In this document: one piece after another, positions 35,462 through 45,700 of the stretch | Layout: every line of letters starts with the position of its first letter | How positions within the stretch are numbered: the stretch's first letter is position 1 | Assembly (NCBI GenBank): GCA_030429565.1 | Contig: JAUIFE010000012.1 | Span: 166,933-230,932, forward strand | Source of the DNA: Holophagae bacterium | GTDB lineage: Bacteria > Acidobacteriota > Holophagae > Acanthopleuribacterales > Acanthopleuribacteraceae | Length of the DNA stretch: 64,000 nucleotides | Direction: 5' to 3' | Translations under genes and position numbers: made by a program | Notes under the pieces: model-generated | What the model saw: only the letters and a program-made list of their open reading frames with translations | Told to the model about the DNA's origin: nothing | Database searches by the model: none

Positions 35462-35560
35462 GTTCTGCCTGAACAGCCTTAGAATTCCGGCCTTCGTGGC
35501 ACTCCGCCATGACACACCAAGGGGCCGGAATTTTCCTTTTTTGGGCCGTCCCTTGGTGTG
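35462..35560. repeat. Interleaved inverted repeats (two competing or pseudoknotted stems)
   Basis: AATTCCGGCC (35483-35492) pairs perfectly with GGCCGGAATT (35523-35532). CACACCAAGGG (35513-35523) pairs perfectly with CCCTTGGTGTG (35550-35560). The arms alternate 1-2-1'-2' and arms 1' and 2 touch, so the stems either exclude each other or form a pseudoknot. Small hairpins GTTC/GAAC and TGGC/GCCA lie upstream. It is 14 bases past the stop of the GFA gene. Confidence 0.7.
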
Positions 35561-35574
35561 CCGATTCAAATTGG

Positions 35575-36003
35575 TTACTCGCTCGGCGGGGCGTATTTGG
35601 CAAAGACCTCCGCACCCGTCATGTTTTCGGTTTCGTTGGCGAAGTCGTAATAGCCAGGTTTGTGGTCGATGAAAACCTGATGATCGAGGTTGTGGCTCGG
35701 TCGATCAGCAAACAAACCAGCCGGTACAATGTATTGGTTTATCCCCTTCAAGCGATAGAAGAGATGGGTGCCACAGTTTTTGCAAAAACCGCGATCAGCC
35801 CATTCCGATGAGTCGAAGACCCCGATGTGTTCTTCACCTTCCAGCGTGACCGTCGTCCCACAGTCGACAGCCAACAGTGGGCCGCCACCCCAACGGCGAC
35901 AGGTTACACAGTGACAGGCACCGACTTTATCGGCATTTTCAGCAGCAATCAAACGCGTTTTGCCACACAGGCACGCGCCGTCTAATCGAGATGGATTTTC
36001 CAT
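35575..36003 (-). CDS. GFA family (Gfa-like zinc-binding) protein
   Basis: 142 residues from MENPSRLDGACLCGKTRLIA; AAGGAG lies 6 bases before the ATG. Zinc-ligand cysteines are in CLCG, GACHCVTCRRW and GFCKNCGTHLFYRL, the three signatures of the glutathione-dependent formaldehyde-activating enzyme (GFA/CENP-V) family. Many members are not formaldehyde enzymes, so the substrate is open. The protein is full length. Interleaved inverted repeats lie just downstream of its stop. Confidence 0.9.
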   Translation of the reverse strand: MENPSRLDGACLCGKTRLIAAENADKVGACHCVTCRRWGGGPLLAVDCGTTVTLEGEEHIGVFDSSEWADRGFCKNCGTHLFYRLKGINQYIVPAGLFADRPSHNLDHQVFIDHKPGYYDFANETENMTGAEVFAKYAPPSE

Positions 36004-36468
36004 AATAAGCTCCTTAATGAATGAAGGACAAAATAGAAGCGTCACGGCAAAGGGCGGTCGGTACCCAATGCCGCGCGTATTTACGATAGAGGGCTTGGCG
36101 TTTAGTGAGCGCACTGTTAGAGTGAGTGCGCGCCCGCCGCAAGGGCTTTTCCCGAGCCGGCGAGGTGTACCCAACGAGGACTGCATTGCGGTCTTTTCGT
36201 CAAAGCACGATCCGTGAAATGATTTAGGCCGGAAACCAAATACCATCTGTTTGACAAGCAGCGGTGCCGTCAATGGTGCAGCGCTTTTATACCAAACTGT
36301 TGCTACGCGGGATCACGGCCCAAATCGGCGCGAAAGATCGCATTTCCAGGATCATGAGGTAGCGCCGAAGCACCTCCATCTTAACAAGTTTTCCGTTGAT
36401 TCGCGGTGGCCTTTTCCAATCGGGCACCGCGCCGCACGGTGCCGGTCGGCGCCGACGAAAGGGGTACC
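36004..36468. other. Divergent intergenic region between GFA and methyltransferase genes
   Basis: 465 bases with both divergent promoters. A TTGACA at about 36251 has no good -10 partner. No gene is credible. Confidence 0.3.
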
Positions 36469-37332
36469 ATGACCAACGCCAAAAAAACCGTTTTGCCATA
36501 CCGTTTGCTGGACGCCGGTGATGAACAAAAACTCGAAATGGTCGGGCCCTACAAGGTCGTCCGCCAAGCAGCGCAAGCCTTTTGGCCAAAATTTGCCAAC
36601 CAACGCGATTGGCGTCAGGCCGTCGACGGCGTTCACGTGCGCAGTAACAAAGGCGGGGGTTATTGGGACTTCACCAACCAACCCCCCGACGAATGGACCA
36701 TCGCTTGGCAGGACTACCTGTTCAAAGCCAAGTTCACCGATTTCGGTCACATCGGCTTATTTCCCGAACAAGGCTACACCAACCTGAGCTGGATTACCGA
36801 GCAGTCACAAAACCCGGAGATGGACGTCATTAATCTGTTCGGTTACACCGGCGGCAGCTCGTTGGCCGCCGCACGTGGCGGCGCACGTGTCACCCACCTC
36901 GATGCCAGCAAAGGCGTCGTCACCTGGGCACGCGAAAACTTCGAACTCAACAACTTGGCCGAACACCCCACCCGCTGGATCGTCGACGACGCCACTAAGT
37001 TTCTCGAACGCGAAGTCCGTCGCGGCCGCCGTTACCAAGGTTTTATCCTCGACCCGCCCACATACGGTCGCGGCGCCAAAGGCCAGGTCTGGCGTATTGA
37101 GAAAGACCTGGTCCCGCTCCTCAAACTCATCAAAGAACTGGCCGATCCACTCCAATTCATTCTTCTCAGTTGCCACACGCCTGGCTACACCGAATGGTGT
37201 TTGCGCAACATCCTGCACCGCCTCTTCGACCTGCCTTTGACCGAAATTGAAGGTGGCGAGATGGCCGTGCCCATGGAATCCTCTGACTGCCTGCTACCAA
37301 GCGGGACCTACGCCCGCTGGACACGCAAGTAA
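36469..37332 (+). CDS. Class I SAM-dependent methyltransferase (RlmI/YwbD-like)
   Basis: 287 residues from MTNAKKTVLPYRLLDAG; AAGGGG lies upstream. The SAM-binding motif I is VINLFGYTGGSSLAAARGGA at about residues 125-144, then THLDASKGVVTWARENFELN (motif II) and the catalytic FILDPPTYGRG at about 190. This layout is that of the PF10672-like methyltransferases related to 23S rRNA cytosine-C5 methyltransferase RlmI, but the PUA domain is missing, so the RNA substrate is inferred only. It is convergent with the CPBP protease gene, the stops being 13 bases apart. Confidence 0.88.
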   Translation: MTNAKKTVLPYRLLDAGDEQKLEMVGPYKVVRQAAQAFWPKFANQRDWRQAVDGVHVRSNKGGGYWDFTNQPPDEWTIAWQDYLFKAKFTDFGHIGLFPEQGYTNLSWITEQSQNPEMDVINLFGYTGGSSLAAARGGARVTHLDASKGVVTWARENFELNNLAEHPTRWIVDDATKFLEREVRRGRRYQGFILDPPTYGRGAKGQVWRIEKDLVPLLKLIKELADPLQFILLSCHTPGYTEWCLRNILHRLFDLPLTEIEGGEMAVPMESSDCLLPSGTYARWTRK

Positions 37333-37345
37333 ACAAGACTGTTTA

Positions 37346-38062
37346 TCATCCAAAAATGAGCTGATAAGCGATCCAAAATATCGCGATATCCACCACAATG
37401 TGGCTCACCACACCTGGCCATATTTTGCGATAACACATAAAGAACCAAGACCATACACATCCGCCCACAAACACACCAAGGGAACACAACACCGTGGCGG
37501 TCATATTGAATTGGACCGACAAGGCCACGATGTGATGCAGCGTAAACAGCAGCGCCGCCAGCGGCACCGCCGCCATCTTGCCGGTTAGCTGCTCGCATTG
37601 GCGAAAAACGAACCAGCGCCACACGTATTCTTCCAACGTGGCGTTCACCAAGCAGATGTACAACGCGAAACCAGTGAATGTCGGCCGATGGTCGAGCCCC
37701 GAGGCCGCCGCCGTCTCACGTACCAAAACGGGATCAATCAAACTCGGACCGAGTACGTAGTAGGCGCCAATAATGAAAGCGCCAATCACCAGCCCGCTCA
37801 AGAGACCAAAACCCAGGCCTTTACCATCCCAAAAAGACACGCGTAACCTGCCGCCTTCGACCTTCAAGAACCAAATCAACGGAATTACCAGCAAGCCGAC
37901 TTTGCCCGCCATGTACACCCCTTGGCCGAACAACGTCCCGCGCGTTGCCTCGAACACCAGAGCCGCCGCCGTGCCGATCGACGGCAAGGGCACCAGCAAC
38001 AACAAAGCGAGCAGCGGTAAAAACCGCGAGGGAACGACCGAGACTGTTGGATTGTGGTTCAT
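37346..38062 (-). CDS. CPBP family intramembrane glutamic endopeptidase
   Basis: 238 residues, six to seven hydrophobic segments. The ATG chosen has GAGGAG upstream; a longer start lacks one. Catalytic motifs of the CPBP (Rce1/abi) family are LEEYVWRW (Glu144, Glu145, Arg149), FTLHHI with His176 and VVSHIVVDIA with His221. It is an inner-membrane protease; in other bacteria the family processes prenylated or bacteriocin-related peptides, while the substrate here is unknown. No bacteriocin gene is nearby. Confidence 0.9.
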   Translation of the reverse strand: MNHNPTVSVVPSRFLPLLALLLLVPLPSIGTAAALVFEATRGTLFGQGVYMAGKVGLLVIPLIWFLKVEGGRLRVSFWDGKGLGFGLLSGLVIGAFIIGAYYVLGPSLIDPVLVRETAAASGLDHRPTFTGFALYICLVNATLEEYVWRWFVFRQCEQLTGKMAAVPLAALLFTLHHIVALSVQFNMTATVLCSLGVFVGGCVWSWFFMCYRKIWPGVVSHIVVDIAIFWIAYQLIFG

Positions 38063-38916
38063 GGGGAATAGACTCCTCGTGGTGGGCATCAAGTTCACGC
38101 GTCGCAACAACCTAACCCGACCGCTACGCCTGCGTGCAACCCGAACAAAAGGGTCAACCGACGGTACCCTGAGTCTCGTGAGATAGAACCCCGCCCCGTT
38201 GAGTTAGGGCAGCGCCGGCAGCGTCACGGCACAGGTACCCGCGGTTTCAGTGCGCTGGGTCGCCGAAAAACCGACACCGAAAGAAGGCCGGATCAGCTCG
38301 CACGTTCATCGATAAGGACTGTCCTGTCGCCATTTATTCTAGTTGCCTTGGGGAAACACCACCACCTTCGCCTGCTCCGGTAAAACGAGAAAGATTTGCC
38401 CACCGTTGCCCTGCACCGCAGCGGAAGGTGTTCCCCTAGGGAATGGGACGCGGCGTGCTGAGGTCGAGGAAAAAGCCGCCCAACCCAAACAAAGCCCAGA
38501 CACCCAAAAAAAAAGGGGTCGCCACAAAATCACCCAGCGAGCGCTGGGAAAACATTCCGACACCACGCTGAAGCAAGACCGCAAAACCGAACGCGCAGGC
38601 GGAAGCCGCCGGAAAAGCCACAAAGGCGCCAAAACTCATGGCCGTCAGTGGCGGCCGCTGCTCTTCGGCAATCACAAACATTGCGACACCACAGAGCGCG
38701 GCCGCTTTTCCCTATCGCAGCCAACGGCCTTTATGCAAAAGCGTCCGCCCTCCGCCTCATCCAACAGCGAAGATGCACAACCAAAACCACAGGGGTTTCC
38801 CAATGCCCACCAAAAAGGTCCCTACCGTTTAAAGAGGCCTAACGAGCCGCAAAAAAACCACACCTCAGAACCCAAACACCTAAAAACAAACAATTTAAAT
38901 TGTTTTCAAAAAAACC
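38063..38916. other. Long intergenic region with possible gene remnants
   Basis: About 850 bases. On the minus strand, 38339-38430 encodes VQGNGGQIFLVLPEQAKVVV and a stop, resembling the very C-terminus of serine beta-lactamase-like hydrolases, but nothing upstream in frame fits. 38436-38639 could encode a short two-helix membrane peptide without a ribosome binding site. A perfect CCCAGCG-AG-CGCTGGG palindrome lies at 38533-38548. The segment is best read as decayed sequence. Confidence 0.35.
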
Positions 38917-38945
38917 TTGTACTCCCCAATTGCTTTACGTATAAT
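38917..38945 (+). promoter_or_regulatory. Near-consensus sigma70 promoter of tRNA-Thr
   Basis: TTGTAC (38917-38922), exactly 17 bases, TATAAT (38940-38945), in an AT-rich setting 16 bases before the tRNA. Confidence 0.9.
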
Positions 38946-38961
38946 TGGCGCTTGTTTGATT

Positions 38962-39034
38962 GCCCCTATAGCTCAGTTGGTAGAGCAACGGTCTTGTAAA
39001 CCGTAGGTCGTTCGTTCGAGTCGGACTGGGGGCA
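38962..39034 (+). tRNA. tRNA-Thr (anticodon TGT)
   Basis: 73 bases forming a full cloverleaf: acceptor GCCCCTA/TGGGGGC with one T-G pair, D arm GCTC/GAGC, anticodon arm ACGGT-CTTGTAA-ACCGT giving anticodon TGT (reads ACA), and T arm GTTCG-TTCGAGT-CGGAC. Discriminator base A; CCA is not encoded. Its 3' end borders the integrated element, but no second copy of the tRNA 3' end was found in the window. Confidence 0.96.
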
Positions 39035-39070
39035 CTTTAAGATTAAATTGTTCGAACTTAGTTCAGGTTT

Positions 39071-39097
39071 GGGTGACAAAATGTCACCCTTTCTTAT
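39071..39097 (+). terminator. Terminator of tRNA-Thr
   Basis: GGGTGACA-AAA-TGTCACCC followed by TTTCTTATTT. Confidence 0.9.
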
Positions 39098-39565
39098 TTG
39101 CGCCCCTCGCTGTTGCAACCAGCATGATTTTAAAGGCTTAGCACTCACCTGAACAAGAAAACGAACGCCCTATTCACGCTCGATTCGGAGAAAATTCCGG
39201 GCCGAATCTTGACGGCCCAGGTTGACCAAAAGGCCCCAAAACGGCGTTTTTCTCCATTTTCTCCGTTTTCTCTACTGGACTGGTTTACAAGAGCGCTAGT
39301 AAACCAAGCCCTCATTTTCTGATAAAAAACCGCCTGAGAGATTTATTATCAGAATTCAGTAACACCCGACTGTCGAATCATTTATAACCCACAGTTCACC
39401 AGTTCATAATCTTTTATTTCACACCAGAGCAAAAAACATTTTTTCAAACTTTCGGCTCGACGAATCGAAAAAATCGCCTACCTATTTTATTTCGAACTTT
39501 TTTATCTCACTACGGCACCAACGGTTTCAGGCGACCAATCTTTTTTTCAGCGCGCTTTTGGCCGT
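39098..39565. other. AT-rich leader between tRNA-Thr and the element
   Basis: About 470 bases, visibly AT-richer than the chromosome to the left (many TTTATT and AAAAAA runs). No gene. The left junction of the integrated element probably lies here or in the inverted repeat that follows. Confidence 0.4.
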
Positions 39566-39649
39566 CTCACTCGTAACCAAAAAAAGCCTGGCAATTCCTC
39601 GAAAACGGAGTTAGTGTCCGACTTACACCAACTTTGGGTTACGAGTGAG
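39566..39649. repeat. 13 bp inverted repeat with nested dyad upstream of DUF2924 gene (candidate att or operator site)
   Basis: CTCACTCGTAACC (39566-39578) and GGTTACGAGTGAG (39637-39649) are perfect inverted repeats. Between them GTTAGTGT and ACACCAAC form a second, imperfect dyad. The right arm contains the Shine-Dalgarno (GTGAGG) of the DUF2924 gene, so folding would hide it. Large serine recombinases bind such imperfect dyads. Confidence 0.6.
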
Positions 39650-39654
39650 GCACC

Positions 39655-40158
39655 ATGAATCAACACGTTTTCAAACAGATCGAAGCGCTTAAAACGATGA
39701 ACGGCACTCAGCTTAAAGCCGCTTACATCGAAGTTTTTGACGAGCGACCCCATTCACACCGCCACGATTGGTTACGTGGCCGGATCGCGTGGGGCATTCA
39801 GGCCAAGGCCGAGCGCGGTATGTCGCACCGGTTCATTGAGCACGGCCTTGAACATGCCGACCTATCGGAATTGCGGGTTAGCGCGCCACGGTCAACCACG
39901 CAACCACCACGCACCGAAAGCCAACCGAAAGCCGTACCTTCCATTGAGTGTTCAGAACGGGACCCGCGCATTCCCCCGCCAGGTTCCGTTCTTGAGCGGG
40001 ATTTCCAGGGTCGCCGAATTTCAATCACAGTGCTTGCGCATGGGTTCGAGTGGAACGGCCAAGTGTTCGCCAGTTTCACCAAGGCGCTTAAGACCGCGAT
40101 CGGCAAAAGCTACTCACCCTTTGCCTTTTTCAAACTGGGTAAGAAGCCCAAGGGCTAG
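39655..40158 (+). CDS. DUF2924 family protein
   Basis: 167 residues. The N-terminal part (QIEALKTMNGTQLKAAYIEVF, HDWLRGRIAWGIQAKAERG) and the C-terminal block PPPGSVLERDFQGRRISITVL...FEWNGQVFASFTKALKTAIG...PFAFFKLG are DUF2924 features. Genes of this family are commonly found next to large serine recombinases in integrated elements, as here: the recombinase starts 107 bases downstream on the same strand. A role as recombination accessory factor is often supposed but unproven. GTGAGG lies 4-5 bases before the ATG, inside the arm of an inverted repeat. Confidence 0.87.
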   Translation: MNQHVFKQIEALKTMNGTQLKAAYIEVFDERPHSHRHDWLRGRIAWGIQAKAERGMSHRFIEHGLEHADLSELRVSAPRSTTQPPRTESQPKAVPSIECSERDPRIPPPGSVLERDFQGRRISITVLAHGFEWNGQVFASFTKALKTAIGKSYSPFAFFKLGKKPKG

Positions 40159-40264
40159 CGCGACGCCGAACCCTTCCACTTAGCCAAACCAGCAACCCCG
40201 TCGCGCCCTGAGTTCAACACTCGGGGCCATGGCGCCAGCCTGTCTTGACATAGGAGCCCATCGC

Positions 40265-42187
40265 ATGAGCCGCAAACACAAGCGTACCAACGAAGCCACA
40301 GCAATCAAACCCGTTCGCGTCGCGATTTACACGCGAAAATCCATTGCCAAAGGCTTGGACAGAGACGACAACACCCTCCAGTTCCAGCGCGAAGCCTGCG
40401 AGGCGCATGTTCACATGAAACGTAACGACGGCTGGGTTGTCGTTCCGACCCATTACAACGACGGCGGGTTCACGGGTGCCAACACGGACCGGCCCGCCCT
40501 GCAACTACTTCTCGCCGACGCCAAGGCCGGAAACTTTGATGCGGTGATCGTTTACAAGGTGGACCGCATTAGCCGCAGCGTGCGCGACTTGGTGTTATTG
40601 GTTGAAGAGTTTCAAGCGCTTGGCATTGATTTCATTAGCGTTTCCCAAAACTTCGACACATCTAGCTCAATGGGTCGCCTGATTCTGAACGTGCTTGGTT
40701 CATTCAGCCAGTTCGAACGGGAAACCATTGTGGAACGCATTCGAGACAAGGTAGACGCCACGCGCCGCAAGGGCAAATTTATTGGCGGTATGCCGCCCTA
40801 TGGCTACCGACTGCACCCACAGGAACGCCGTTTGGTTGTTGATCCAGAGGAAGCCGAAACCGTGCGCGCGATCTTTGCCGCCTACGAAGAGAAACGCTCA
40901 ATCGCCGCGCTTTTGGATGACCTGCACGAGAAAGGGCTTCGCACCAAGCAAAGAACAACCAAGGCAGGCAAAACCATCGGCGGCAAATTGATCACGCGAC
41001 AGTACCTCACAAACATGCTTCGGAATCGGACTTATGCGGGTCAAGTCGCCTACAAGGGCGAAATTTTTGAAGGCGAGCACGATGCGATTATGACGCCTGA
41101 ATACTTCGACACCATTCAAGGGTTGCTTGACCGCAACAAGCGGTACGAGCGCACGAAAACGCGCACGAAACGCGATATCTTGTTGCGCGACCTGTTGTTT
41201 TGCCAACACGCGGAAACCGCGATGAACAGCACCTACACTCATAAGGAAGGCGCAAAATACTTCTACTACATCTGTAGCGCACAAAAGCGTTATGGCCGGT
41301 GCGCCTGCAAGCGAAAACGGGTCCCTGCTGATCGGATTGAGCACGAGGTGATCGCCGAACTTCGCGCGCTTGCCAAGAATAAAGACTTGCTGCGTACTTT
41401 CGCTGCTCATAGCGAATCAGACCGGTTACAGAAAGAGTGCGCCCTTGCTGAGAAGCTGAAAAAGCTTCAGACAGAGCGCGCGGCTTGCCATGAATTCGAT
41501 GAGCGCATAGCCGCGCTAGACTGGGAAATTGCCGCCGTTTCGGCCGCCCTCAAAGAACAAGAGTACCGTTTGACCGCTGCCGATCTGAAAGCCGCGCTGA
41601 GCCAATTTAGCCCCGACTGGGACGCCTTGCCGATAAGCGAACGCGTGCAAGCCCTACATTCGTTAGTGGCCCGTATTGACTACGACGGCAGCGAGGGTAA
41701 ATACGGTTCCTATCAGATCTTTTTCCGTGTTTCCGGCCTCGCCCCTCAAGCAGACAGCGCGAGTAGCCGTTTAGGCGAAACTGAAATGTTGGTCGCCGCG
41801 CCTAGGCGATTGGTCGGGATTCACGGCGCGGCCGATGAAATCAAACTGTGGCAACTGGAACAACAGGTTCAACCCGGCAGAATCCCCAGAATCAGCCGCT
41901 TTATAAAGTGCGCGGTGTTGATCGATCACAAGATTAGAACCGGCGAGTTTGAAAACCAGACCGCCGCCGCGCGCGAGTTTCGGGTTTCGACCATGACCAT
42001 TTCGCGTTTGCTAAAAATGCTGCTGCTTGCACCTGACATCGCCGAGGAAATCATGTTTTTGCCCCTGGTCGAGCGCGGCCCGGACCCGATCAAAGAACGC
42101 ATGATTCGGCCGATACTCAACGAGTGTCGTTGGTCGGAACAACGCAGGTTGTGGGACGATCTGAAAAAAAATCAAAATTCATGTTGA
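40265..42187 (+). CDS. Large serine recombinase (site-specific integrase/resolvase)
   Basis: 640 residues from MSRKHKRTNE, with TAGGAG 8 bases upstream. The resolvase catalytic domain (about 17-165) contains the nucleophile in IYTRKS (Ser26), VYKVDRISRS and SQFERETIVERIRDKV. A Recombinase domain follows (~185-290, MPPYGYRLHPQERRLV), then a zinc ribbon (DLLFCQH...YYICSAQKRYGRCACKRKRV), a coiled coil (~380-430) and an unusually long C-terminal part with a helix-turn-helix-like block (QTAAAREFRVSTMTISRLLKML). It likely integrated the element beside tRNA-Thr. Confidence 0.94.
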   Translation: MSRKHKRTNEATAIKPVRVAIYTRKSIAKGLDRDDNTLQFQREACEAHVHMKRNDGWVVVPTHYNDGGFTGANTDRPALQLLLADAKAGNFDAVIVYKVDRISRSVRDLVLLVEEFQALGIDFISVSQNFDTSSSMGRLILNVLGSFSQFERETIVERIRDKVDATRRKGKFIGGMPPYGYRLHPQERRLVVDPEEAETVRAIFAAYEEKRSIAALLDDLHEKGLRTKQRTTKAGKTIGGKLITRQYLTNMLRNRTYAGQVAYKGEIFEGEHDAIMTPEYFDTIQGLLDRNKRYERTKTRTKRDILLRDLLFCQHAETAMNSTYTHKEGAKYFYYICSAQKRYGRCACKRKRVPADRIEHEVIAELRALAKNKDLLRTFAAHSESDRLQKECALAEKLKKLQTERAACHEFDERIAALDWEIAAVSAALKEQEYRLTAADLKAALSQFSPDWDALPISERVQALHSLVARIDYDGSEGKYGSYQIFFRVSGLAPQADSASSRLGETEMLVAAPRRLVGIHGAADEIKLWQLEQQVQPGRIPRISRFIKCAVLIDHKIRTGEFENQTAAAREFRVSTMTISRLLKMLLLAPDIAEEIMFLPLVERGPDPIKERMIRPILNECRWSEQRRLWDDLKKNQNSC

Positions 42188-42740
42188 CGGTCCATTAGCG
42201 GGCAAGCTAGAATGCCAGCCCTTGAGATTCGAGAAATACATCCCACACGGTTAAGGTCAACAGTTCCAGCGCTTTTCCTCAACTTCTTTTTTATACAAAA
42301 AATCACACTTAGAAAAAATTCAAAAACAGACTTCTCTAAAATTCCAAGACATAGCAAGAAAACTGAGCGACATTCAAAAGCAAACAACAGCAAAACAGGG
42401 TGAGTATTCCAACGCTTCGCACGGAAAAATACTTCTCTCTGAACGGCTGTGATCGGTTCGAAAAGATCAAGCCCCAAACTTGTCAACCTCCCCCTTCAAT
42501 ACCCGATGATTGCCAAGAGGAAATCGCACAACCAGCCGAGGAAACAAACTGCTAAACCCTGGGTTTCGGCACCGCCTGCCAATCCAGGAAAACGGCTTAG
42601 CACAGTCTACCTGTGCCAGTCTAGCGGCTCACGTTCGCCACGGCTACCGCTATTTCTATTTTGGCATGCTTTAACAGGTCACTAGCAGCTCAGAGCCGCG
42701 CCCTTGCGGTTCTGATTTCCAGGAATGGAGAAACTGTCTA
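42188..42740. other. AT-rich gap between recombinase and primase genes
   Basis: 553 bases, AT-rich in 42270-42400. No gene with a ribosome binding site is seen and no iterons were recognised; it presumably carries the primase promoter. Confidence 0.35.
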
Positions 42741-45700
42741 TTGTCTACCGGCAAAACCAAATCAGGCACCAAAACAAAACCAGTTCCCGACATTACCAAA
42801 ATCGACTACTACCAACGAATTACAGCCGTTCCTATCGGCGAAATTGCCCGCGAACTGTTGGACTCCAGAATCACCGCCCAGACAGCAACCCAATTAGAAT
42901 GCGACTGCCCCAATCACGAAAGCGTTTCTAAACGCAGCCTTCAAATCTCTTTAGACAAGGGGCTTTGGCGCTGTTGGGGTTGCGACGCCTACGGCGACGT
43001 GCTGCAACTGGTTGAATTCCTCAAATTTGGGGTAACAACGGTAAAGCAGCGCGGCGAAATGCCCGACACCCACCGGCAGGCGCGAGACTTTCTTGCAGAA
43101 CGCGCAGGCCTGCCGCCCTTGGGCCAAACCCGCGCCTCCGAACGAGCCATTCAGAACTACGAAAACTTTTCGCATAACCGAGAGCGAACCTTTGATGCAC
43201 TTCGGGTTATGGCGGACCTGTTCCACAAAACCCTACTGAGCGACGAAAAGGCGCTTGCTTGGGTCCACCAGAATTACGGACTCACGCTTGAGACGATAAA
43301 AGCCTTAAAGATCGGCCTTGCCCAGTACGGCCGCACCACCATTGAACAGCTTGAAGAGACGCACGGAATCAAACGGCGGGACGTCATTCGCACCGGCCTT
43401 TTCAGGCTCGACGAAGCCCACGGCACCATGACCACGCTTAACGGCCGCGTCATCTTCCCCTACTGGAAAGAGGGCCGAATCACATTCATGATCGGTCGGA
43501 TTTTGCCTTGGGCCAAGGACGCCGGTAAACAGCCAAAATACAAAAAGCTTCCGGTCCACGATCTGTTTAGCCGGGCTTATGTTGATCCGTCCATCAACAA
43601 CGGCGCCATCTATAATGAAGACTGCATGCGCGCAAAGCCCAAAGAGGTACTGATCACCGAAGGGGTAACCGATTGCATCGCAGCCATGCAACAAGGGTTT
43701 GCCGCCATTTCGCCGGTGACGGTCCAGTTTCGGGACCGCGACGTTCCACGCCTTCTCGAACTGCTAAAGCACAAACCCATGGTTTACATCTGCTTGGACA
43801 ATGAACTAAGCGGCGTTGGCCTAAAAGGCGCGCTCAAGCTCGCGAAAACGCTTGAAGAATCCGGGATTCGACCAAAGATCATCACGCTACCACTTGGCGA
43901 GACGCAGCAGGCCGCGCGCCAACTGTTGGCAACAGCTTATGGTGTGAGCGCGAGCGCCGACCCCAAGAACCTCAAGGCCGGGGTTAGCAATCCAACACCT
44001 GAACGGCTCGCCGAGGTCGACCGGTTAATCGGTCAGTCCAAAATCGACCTAAACGCCTACTTTGCGGCAGGAAACACACCCGCGCAATTCCGCTCAGTCT
44101 TGGGCACGGCGCGGCATCGCGTCGAACTCATGATTGATCAACTGAGCCTTGCGGTTGATGATGAACTGATGTTTCAAGAGCGAAAAGAAGTCCTGACCGA
44201 AGTCGCACGACAACCTGAGTTCTTTATCAAAAAGTGCTTGGACCGAATTCGCAACCATTACGGCAAAAAGGTGATGAGCTACCAAACCTTACGGTCGGAA
44301 CTGAAAGAAGCTAAAAAGGCCGTCAAGGTGGAGCGGGACTATCAAGAGGTGAGCCAAGCGCTTGAAGAGGAATGGGAAAAGGCCGAGCCCGGCAGTTGCC
44401 GCGAAGCCATTCTCCTGTACGAATCAAAGCGGCCGCCCTACTGGCGACCGTCGAGCGAACGAATCGCCGAAATCATCTTTGAATGGTTTCAAGAGAACGG
44501 CGGCGAGTTTGTGAGCTTGCCCGGCCCGCGCGCGGCGCTGTTCTTTGAAAACGAACTGCTCGAAATCAACCACAAGGACAACGCCGTCTACAAACCCTTT
44601 CAAACCGCGTTCCACACGCATACCGGTTTCACGCGGGTTGACATTCGGGGCCGCGAGATCATCGAACGAATTCAGTACATGGCGCTTGAACATGGCGTTA
44701 AGTGCAAAGAGTTCACGTGGATGCACACCGTCCTTGAGGAGTACGCGGTCTTTTTCAACCTCAACAATGACGCGGGCGAGATTGCCAAAATCACACCGTC
44801 CGGGGTTGAGATCATCCCCAACGGCGCGAACGAAGACGGCGTCTTCCTGCGGCGATCCGAAAAAATCGACCCCATCACCTACGTTCCCGACGTCGACATT
44901 CGGCAAGCCGACGAGATTCTTGCCCGACTCTTGGATGAGAACCTAGCCTGCTCGGCCGGTGACCGCCGTTTCTTGTCGGCCTGGCTACAATGCTTTCTGT
45001 TGCTGGACTTTGCTGGAACCCGACCGATGACACGGTTTGAGGGGCCTTACAAGTGCGGGAAAAGCAACGGTGTGAAGCTGTTGACAACACTACTTTATGG
45101 TGAGCCGCAGCAAAAAATTGACACCGGTGCGGCGCGGTATGCAGACGCGGCCGCGAACCCGTTGACGGCACTTGACAACGTCGAGGTTGAAGACGCCGAC
45201 CGGCAAATGATTCAGTTCTTGCTGACGGCAACCACCAAAATCATTCGCGAAAAGCGCGATGTGAATTCAAACTCGGGCACGGTTCAAGAGCAGGCAAAAT
45301 GCTTGATCGTTACAACGGGCATCGAACCGCTTGGTGAGCAACTAGGCGAAATCTTGTCGCGGCTGTTCACGGTGAAATTCTCGAAAAAGCACATGTCGAC
45401 GGAGTTCAACGAAACCGACATGACCATTGAGATTCGCAAACAACGGGACTACCTGATTTCGGCGATCATGCACAAAACCGCGCGCGTTCTCGCGATGATC
45501 GAGCGCGGCCAGATCCGCACGTGTATGAGCTTACTTCGGGCTTCGCTTGGTGAATTCTTTCAGGATCGCGCCAACGATTACCTTAGTTTGATGTACCTCA
45601 TGACCCATTGCGCCGACACACCCGAAAATCAGGAAGCGGCCTTGACCAAGCTTTCCCCTGAATTCGTTGCGTCACTGCGTGGCTTCGATACCAAAACCGC

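Noticed and set aside
38339..38639. Serine-hydrolase C-terminus-like fragment and a short membrane frame
   Set aside because: Only about 25 residues resemble the family end, and the membrane frame has no ribosome binding site; mentioned as remnants but not called as genes.
38343..38999. 218-codon plus-strand frame reaching into the tRNA
   Set aside because: It runs through the tRNA promoter and half of the tRNA gene, has no ribosome binding site, and its composition is low in hydrophobic residues and unlike a protein family.
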